NCBI RefSeq assembly: GCF_963576675.1
Contig: NC_088916.1
Span: 83,531,501 to 83,595,500, forward strand
Reading direction: 5' to 3'
From: Euphorbia lathyris
Taxonomy: Eukaryota; Streptophyta; Magnoliopsida; Malpighiales; Euphorbiaceae
DNA length: 64,000 nucleotides
Shown: positions 57,309 through 64,000 of the stretch, in pieces
Layout of the letters: the number at the start of each line of letters is the position of its first letter
How positions within the stretch are numbered: the first letter of the stretch is position 1
The notes under the pieces: generated by a model
Databases searched by the model: none
Seen by the model: only the letters and a program-made list of their open reading frames with translations
What the model was told of the DNA's origin: nothing
Translations under genes and position numbers: made by a program

Positions 57309-57770
57309 CACTACAACAAATGTTAGCTATAGCTACAAAAGTTAGCTATGAAAAATAATTTAGTAGCTAATGTATATTAATAGCTACAGATATATCACTT
57401 TTGTAGCTGTTAACTAATTTTTGCTTTGTTAAATATATTTTTGTAACAGTACGTAATGCATTAGCTACAAACATTCAACTATGATAAAAATGTTCTAGCT
57501 AATTAATATTTAGCTACAAATTTTGCCCAACTATAGCAATATTAATAATTAGCAGCTACGAAAGTTAGTTATGAATTAATCTTTGTAGCTAATATATACA
57601 AATAGCTACAGTTATAACACTTTCATAGCTGTTTACTAGTCTTTGCTTCAATAAGTATATTTTGTAGCCGTATGTAATGTATTAGCTATAACCGCTTTAC
57701 TATGATAAAAATATTGTAACAAATTGAATTATTTAGCTACAAAATCTACTTATTTATTGCAGTATTATAA
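57309..57770. mobile_element. CACTA-type terminus with TAGCTAC subterminal repeats
   Basis: Starts CACTACAACAAATGTTAGC at the point where the gypsy 3' LTR stops. It has a dozen or so TAGCTA/TAGCTAC motifs in both orientations over 450 bp. The opposite end was not found before the satellite, so the right boundary is unknown. Confidence 0.65.
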
Positions 57771-58419
57771 ATAAATAAAAACCGAAGAAAGTAATGAATG
57801 ATTTTCTTAAAAGTAAAAAAAAATGTGAAGTAAAAAAATTCAAAATACATCATTATAAAAAAATATATCAAAACATATGATTAACCTCTTAAACTTTTAA
57901 GATTTTCAACTAATTTTTAATTTTCATACACATAGAGGGGTTCAATGTGTATGAAATTATAGTTTAAGGATCCAGTTTGGAAAAAACTAATAATTGTAAA
58001 ATTAATCTTCAAAATCCTAAAAATTGAGGAGCTTAATTATGTGTTCACCCTTAAATTAATTATTTATTATTTATATTATTGCATTAGGGGTAAGCAAACC
58101 CGAACTCAAAAAATTGAATAAATATGTAATTCGATTCGGTTTGAATTTTGGGTTGGTTTGATTTGAGAGTAGCCGAACAAAAACAAACATTGATTGCCAT
58201 ATTATTTTTATGCAATTTTTAAGAAAAGCCAAGCCAAAAAAAAAGTAAAATTAACCTTATTAAAATTAAATCATTTTACTCCCACACCCACTACTCACTA
58301 CTGAATAATAAAATTAAATCATTTTATTCCCACGCCCACTACTTATATAACGAAATAAGAAAAAAATTCAAAATTTAAAAACTAAAATCACTTATGAGAA
58401 AATAACTTATATTATATAT
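57771..58419. other. AT-rich DNA, possible hAT-like end
   Basis: No gene. TAGGGGTAAGCAAACCCGAA at 58085 resembles the TAGGGGTGxxCAAAC ends of plant hAT elements. No partner end or 8-bp duplication was established. Confidence 0.35.
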
Positions 58420-58770
58420 AAAAAAGTTACTTTTTTTAAACGAATCATTTTTAACAACTTTTACCATACGAAACCAATTCAAACATCTAATAATATGATA
58501 AAAAAAATCAAGTTTACCAATTTTTACCAACCAAAAGAAATTCAAACGTCTAAGACGACTATATTTACTAAACGAATCATTTTTTACCAATCTTTACGAA
58601 ATGAAACCAATTCAAATGATACACATGACAACATATTATTTTTTTATCAAGACTAAACAAATTCAAACGGAACTAATCCAAACGTCTAACAAGACTATTT
58701 TTTCGAAACAAATCATTTTTACAAAAGAAACCAATTCAAAATTCTAACATAAAACGAACCGTAACCAATT
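58420..58770. repeat. Degenerate repeats of AAACGAATCATTTTT...CCAATTCAAA
   Basis: At least three diverged units of about 120 bp built from AAACGAATCATTTTT, TTTACCAA and GAAACCAATTCAAA. They lead directly into the GTAAC satellite. Confidence 0.6.
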
Positions 58771-60965
58771 CAACGTAACGTAACGTAACGTAACATAGCG
58801 TAGCGTAGCGTAACGTAACGCAACGCAACGCAACGCAACACAACGCAACGTAACGTAACTTAATGCAACGCAACGTAACGTAATCTAATGTAACTTGAGG
58901 TGACGTAATATAATGTGATGTAATATAACGTAACGTAATAATTATAAGCTCAATTTATAAATCCTTAAGTTAAATCTATAAATTCTTAGGATTATAACAT
59001 AACGTAACATAACTTACCATAACGTAACATAACGTGACGTAGAGTAACGTAACATACAGTAACCTAACGTAACATAACATACAGTAATGTAACGTAACAT
59101 AACTTAACGAAACGTCACATAGAGTAACATAACATAACATAACATAACATAACATACAGTAACGTAACATAACGTAACGAAACGTAACGTAACGTAACGT
59201 AATGTAACGTAACGTAACGTAACGTAAAATAATGCAATGTAAAATAATGTAACGTAACGTGATGTAACGTACCGTAACGTAACATGACGCAATATAATGT
59301 GACGTAACGTAACGTAATCTAACGTAACGTAATCTAATGTGATGTAATATAACGTAACGTAATAATTATAAGCTCAATTTATAAATCCTTAAGTTCAATC
59401 TATAAATTCTTAGCATTGTAACGTAACGTAACGTAACATAACATAACTTACCATAACGTGACGTACAGTAACGTAACATACAGTAACCTAACGTAACATA
59501 ACATAACTTACCATAACATAACGTGACGTAACGTAATGTAACGTGACGCAATATAATGTGACGTAACGTAACGTAATCTAATGTAACTTGACGTGACGTA
59601 ATATAATGTGATGTAATATAACGTAACGTAATAATTATAAACTCAATTTATAAATCCTTAAGTTCAATCTATAAATTCTTAGCATTGTAACGTAACGTAA
59701 CGTAACATAACATAACTTACCATAACGTAACATAACGTGACGTACAGTAACGTAACATATAGTAACCTAACGTAACGTAACATAACATACAGTAATGTAA
59801 CGTAACATAACGTAACGTAATGTAATGTAACGTAACGTAACGTAACGTAACGTAGCGTAGCATAACGTAACGTAACGTAAGGCAACGCAACGTAACGTAA
59901 CGTAACTTAACGCAATGTAACGCAACATAACGTAACGTGACGTAACGTAACGTAATCCAATGTAACTTGATGTGACGTAATATAATGTGATGTAATATAA
60001 TGTAACATAATAATTATAAGCTCAATTTATAAATCCTTAAGTTAAATCTATAAATTCTTAGGATTGTAACGTAAGGTAACGTAACATAACTTACCAAAAC
60101 GTAACATAACATGACGTAGAGTAACGTAACATATAGTAACCTAACGTAACGTAACATAACATACAGCAATGTAACGTAACATAACTTAACGAAACGTCAC
60201 ATAGAGTAACATAACATAACATAACATAACATATAGTAACGTAATGTCATGTAACGTAACGTAACGTCACGTGATGAGATGTAACGTCATGTGACTTTAC
60301 ATAACGTGACGTAACGTAACGTAACGTAACGTAACGTAACGTGACGTAACTCAACGTAACGTAACGTAACTTAACGCAACGCAACATAACGTAACGTAAT
60401 GTAACGTAATCTAATGTAACTTGACGTGACGTAATATAATGTGATGTAATATAACGTAACGTAATAATTATAAGCTCAAATTATAAATCCTTAAGTTAAA
60501 TCTATAAATTCTTAGGATTGTAACGTAACGTAACATAACTTACCATAACGTAACATAACGTGACGTAGAGTAACGTAACACACAGTAAACTAACGTAACG
60601 TAACATAACATACAGTAATGTAACGTAACGTAACATAACTTAACAAAACGTCACATAGAGTAACATAACATAACATAACATACAGTAACGTAACGTAACG
60701 TAACGTAACGTAACATAAGTTACCCTAACGTAACGTAACGTAACATAAGTTACCCTAACGTAACGTAACATAACATAATGTAACGTAACGTAACATAAAA
60801 TAATGTAACGTAACGTAACATAATGTGACGTGTCGTGACATAACGTAATGTAACGTAACATGACGTGACGTGATGTAATGTAACGTAACGTAACGTGACG
60901 TGACGTGATGTAATGTAATGTCACGTAACGTAACATAACATATAGTGATATACAGTATCGTAATG
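58771..60965. repeat. GTAAC-type pentanucleotide satellite with higher-order structure
   Basis: About 2.2 kb of CGTAA-phase units with ATAAC, GTGAC, CTTAA and similar variants. Five copies of a roughly 57-bp non-satellite block (TAATTATAAGCTCAATTTAT...) start near 58938, 59361, 59630, 60008 and 60463. They divide the array into higher-order units of 270-455 bp. The Tyr-Val-Thr-Leu-Arg frames on the minus strand are artefacts of the repeat. Confidence 0.93.
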
Positions 60966-61743
60966 TTTTCCATCTGCTACAACAGCAGAACCTAGTTGAT
61001 TATCTGATTTCTTCTTCTTCTTTGGACAATCAGTTTTCCAATGTCCTTCCTCTTTACAGTAGTTACAGGTGTAGTTTGGCTTGGGACCTTTTGAGAACGG
61101 CTTATTTGACTTCTTCTTTCCACCGTTACCCTTTCCCTTACTGCCGCTGGCAAATAGTCTAGAGGCCTGATTATCTGCACCTGTATTGTTCGCCTTATGG
61201 TGCAACTCCCTGCTATGAAGAGATGACCTAACTTCTTCCAGAGTCCAAGAATCTTTACCAACAATAAATGATTGAACAAAATTCTCATATGAAAGCGGTA
61301 AAGACACCAATAGAATCAAAGCAGCATCTTCATCTTCAATTTTCACATCAATATTACATAATTCTAGTAATAATGTGTTCAATTGATCTAAATGATCCCT
61401 GAGTTGCGTACCTTCCTGCATTCGCACGCCAAACAGACGTTGTTTTAGAAGAAGTTTGTTTGTTAGAGATTTCGTCATGTATAAGCTCTCTAACTTCATC
61501 AACGGACCAGCAGCAGTCTCTTCGTCTGAGACCTCAGTGATGACGTCATCTGCGAGGTACAACATAATTGTCGAATGTGCCTTTTCCTCTAGAATCGCCA
61601 TCTCAGCGGTGACCTCTCCCGTTGTCTTCTTGAACAGCGTCCACAGACCTTGTTGTTTTAACAAAGCCCGCATTTTAATCTGCCATAGACTGAAACTATT
61701 TCTCCCAGTAAACTTTTCAATTTTCACGTTCATAGCAGACATC
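60966..61743 (-). pseudogene. Ty1/copia gag fragment
   Basis: From ATG 61743: MSAMNVKIEKFTGRNSFSLW, then KMRALLKQQGLW. The gag core continues with LTNKLLLKQRLFGVRMQEGT and LDQLNTLLLELCNIDVK. A Lys/Gly-rich linker leads to a zinc knuckle CNYCKEEGHWKTDC. The coding text stops at SAVVADGK, where the satellite begins. The remaining pol is missing. The frame is open, so the truncation is the only visible defect. It resembles the Tork-type gag common in plants. Confidence 0.88.
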
Positions 61744-61783
61744 TTTCTCTCCAGAAAAACAAAACACCGATCGGAAACCAAAA

Positions 61784-61795
61784 GCTCTGATACCA
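61784..61795 (-). promoter_or_regulatory. Primer-binding site of the copia gag element
   Basis: TGGTATCAGAGC in minus sense, three bases from the LTR end and about 40 bases before the gag ATG. Confidence 0.85.
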
Positions 61796-61798
61796 GTT

Positions 61799-62121
61799 TG
61801 TTGTGCGGAATTAACGAAAGATAAATAATAAACAATTGAAAATACAGATTTACGTGGTTCACCAACATTGTGTTGGCTAGTCCACGGGCAGAAGGAGAAT
61901 AGTATTTATTAGGAGGGAGAGAAGAACAGATTTTAACGATTAGGTTACATTATGGGGTATTTATAATACCCAATCTAACCTAATCCTACTTGGAACCCAT
62001 GATCCTAATCCAACTATGAATAGGAACCCATGATCCTAATCCAACTAGGAACCCATGATCCCACAGCGTCCCCATTATTCCGAATCCAACTAGGAATATA
62101 CTGATTCAAGGCATTACGACA
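61799..62121 (-). repeat. 5' LTR of the copia gag element
   Basis: About 323 bp between TGTTGTGCGG and ATTACGACA (TG/CA ends). Contains three copies of GGAACCCATGATCC(TAATCC). It sits inside LINE coding sequence, which resumes at 62122. Confidence 0.75.
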
Positions 62122-64000
62122 AAATATGTTCCAAAACTTTTACAATACTAAAATGTTCATGGGCAAAATAAAATTTATTTCTCCCTAACCACACCCAATT
62201 GACAACAATAATAATAGTAATTCTTGTAACCTGAGCTTCAATCATTTTTCCAATAGCATTTCTGCAAGTGCATTTTGACAATACGACGCCACCTATCAAT
62301 TCTTTTGGGAATACAACAACGACTTTGCAAAACAGTCGAAATCCCTTTTATTTGATCACACCTAATAAATAAATGTTCAATTGTTTCTAGTTCTTTGTTA
62401 TAGAGACCACAAGTAATACTAACAGTAGTTTGCCACTTATTTAAATGAGGACCCCAAATCATTTTCCACCGAGTCACACGAGGCTTTTTCTCAGTCAAAG
62501 CATTATAAGCACTATTAATAGAAAATATGTGAGATATGTTAGCAAGCCAAAAAAATTGCATCCTCACAATCATCATGTACCTATATCAATTGAATCTCTT
62601 GCCAAACTCTATCCATTAACTTACAACAAGGATCAGGCAACCGCCAATTATAGTTTCTACACATCCATCACAGTGGCCTACCGAGAAATGTCACTATCTT
62701 CAGTTATTAATTAAGGATAGCAATCAGAAATACCTCTACCTTTGAACCAAGGATCAAACCAGAATGAAAACAATTTGCCATTCCCTAACTTATAACACAA
62801 TAAAGGCTTAATCTCATTTTTTATCATATTAATCCATCTCCAAATCCAACTAGAATGAAATGGACACAAAATACCCCAAAAACTAAGCAGCTTGAGTTTA
62901 ATTCGCCAACCTAAATCGCCCACAAAGACTCTTTATTCACAAGAATATCCCAAATATGCTTAGGAATCGCAACTTTATTCCAAATAGCAAGATTTTTAAT
63001 ACCTAAACCTCCTTCCATTTTTTAGAACAATACCAAAGCCATTAAAGCTCCCGAACTAATCTATCATTTCCTTTTCCAAAGAAAATTACGACATTTAGCA
63101 TCTATCTTTAATAAATGATTTTGGAAGAATAAAAGCAAGCATCCAGAAATTCTGAATGCTCCTAAGCACTGATGTAATTAATTGTATCCTCCCAGCATAT
63201 GACAAATATTTCGCCCTCCAAGAATTCTACGAGCCATAATCCTATCAATAATCACTTGGCAATCAGTTTTGGACAATCTCGAAGACACTAAGGGTAACCC
63301 CAAATATCGCACTGGAAGAGTCCCAAACTTAAACTTAGCCCTCTACACCAAACTTTCCTTTTGAGCAGTATTCAACCCACTAACAAACATCTTTACTGTT
63401 ATTAATCTGAAAACCAGACATATCACTAAACAAACGCAAAATCAACTCCCCCACTGAACCAATATGAGCCTTACAGAATAAAAACAAATCATCTTCAAAC
63501 ATTAAATGTGATAACTTCAATTGCTTACACCCCAATGATATTGAAAATTAGAGGAAATCTTAGCGGACCATAATGGAGATTAGTAATCCATAACTAAGAC
63601 AAAGAGTAACGGAGTGGGTCACCTTGTCTTAAACCATTTGTTCCTTTAAAATAATCAAAAGATTGCCCATTAAGCACCACATAATAGGTTGCATTCCTAA
63701 CACATTGCATCACCCACCCAATGAATTTACTAAGAAACTGAAGTCCAAGTAAAACTTCCTCCAAAAAATCCCAATATTTAGGATACGAATTGCATAACCT
63801 AATTAGAACATGAATTGCATTTGGATCTTACCAGATTTATCGCATTTCCTTTCTCTTTTCAATTTAGACCTTTAGAAATGAAAACAAATGAACTGCAATA
63901 AGAGACACCATATTTATCATCATATTTATTACTAAGAATAGAGACACCATATTTATCACTCTTGGGAATAAGTCTTTCAGTACGGATAAATGGTACGCAA
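62122..64000 (-). pseudogene. LINE ORF2 (RT to zf-RVT), decayed
   Basis: Minus strand, entering from beyond the window. RT motifs read KGTNGLRQGDPL (about 63630) and, for the catalytic box, FEDDLFLFCKAH (about 63500). Downstream are GGLGIKNLAIWNKV-like text (about 63000), IGNGKLFSFWFDPW-type text at 62790, a zinc-binding RT-associated domain CGLYNKELETIEHLFIRC (about 62400-62350), and VNWVWLGRNKFYFAHEHFS at 62200. Frames shift repeatedly, with stops, for example in SLSxLW near 63590. This is an L1-type plant LINE interrupted by the copia LTR at 62121. Confidence 0.8.

Noticed and set aside
58976..60973. Several minus-strand frames rich in Tyr-Val-Thr-Leu-Arg
   Set aside because: They are translations of the GTAAC satellite. 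A 5-bp unit is open in many frames, and there is no independent coding signal.

Overview
The window looks like nuclear DNA of a eudicot plant. It is AT-rich and intron-containing, with plant F-box genes, Ty1/copia and Ty3/gypsy elements of plant lineages (Tat-like and Athila-like), L1-type LINE fragments, CACTA and PIF/Harbinger transposons and MITEs. No feature allows a species call. I see no bacterial-type operons, rRNA genes, complete tRNA genes or CRISPR arrays. Almost every coding trace belongs to a decayed mobile element. The only host-type genes are two F-box loci (17.0-18.2 kb and 26.0-27.3 kb, both damaged) and gene pieces carried inside transposons.

Layout. 1-1231: broken copia integrase fragment, joined to 1232-7564, a minus-strand Tat-like gypsy element with gag, near-intact pol and a 5' LTR, but no 3' LTR. 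7565-16.2 kb: mostly non-coding AT-rich DNA holding a 41-bp tandem array, a possible sugar-transporter remnant beside a CACTA terminus, and two MITEs. 16.24-16.94 kb: a long foldback repeat. 17.0-23.3 kb: an F-box pseudogene whose 3' end is duplicated on both sides of a patchwork insert made of gypsy flank, LTR, gag and a LINE piece. 24.0-24.5 kb: a LINE 3' end. 26.0-27.3 kb: an F-box/FBA gene with one in-frame stop.

28.2-57.3 kb is one deep nest. The outer gypsy element runs from its 5' LTR at 29.48 kb to its 3' LTR at 54.85-57.31 kb. It is interrupted by a complete Athila-like element (35946-49212; 1518-bp LTRs, TSD TCTAT), which is itself interrupted by a non-autonomous CACTA element (40014-44020, TSD AAC). 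That CACTA carries fragments of two unrelated host genes: a SPLAYED-like SNF2 ATPase and a Mal d 1-associated-like protein. Further insertions in the outer element are a truncated copia joined to a SINE-like sequence (50.1-53.8 kb), a Harbinger-type element with a roughly 1.1-kb pentanucleotide tract (55136-57199, TSD TTA), and a CACTA end at 57309.

58.8-60.97 kb is a GTAAC-type satellite with a higher-order repeat. It abuts a copia gag and LTR (60.97-62.12 kb), which in turn lies in a minus-strand LINE that runs off the window end.

The most noteworthy items are the gene-capturing CACTA, the recurrent perfect hairpins shared by the Athila LTRs and its interior, two insertions bracketed by target duplications of several hundred bp, and the two-state pentanucleotide tract. 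All assignments come from reading the sequence. No database search was run.
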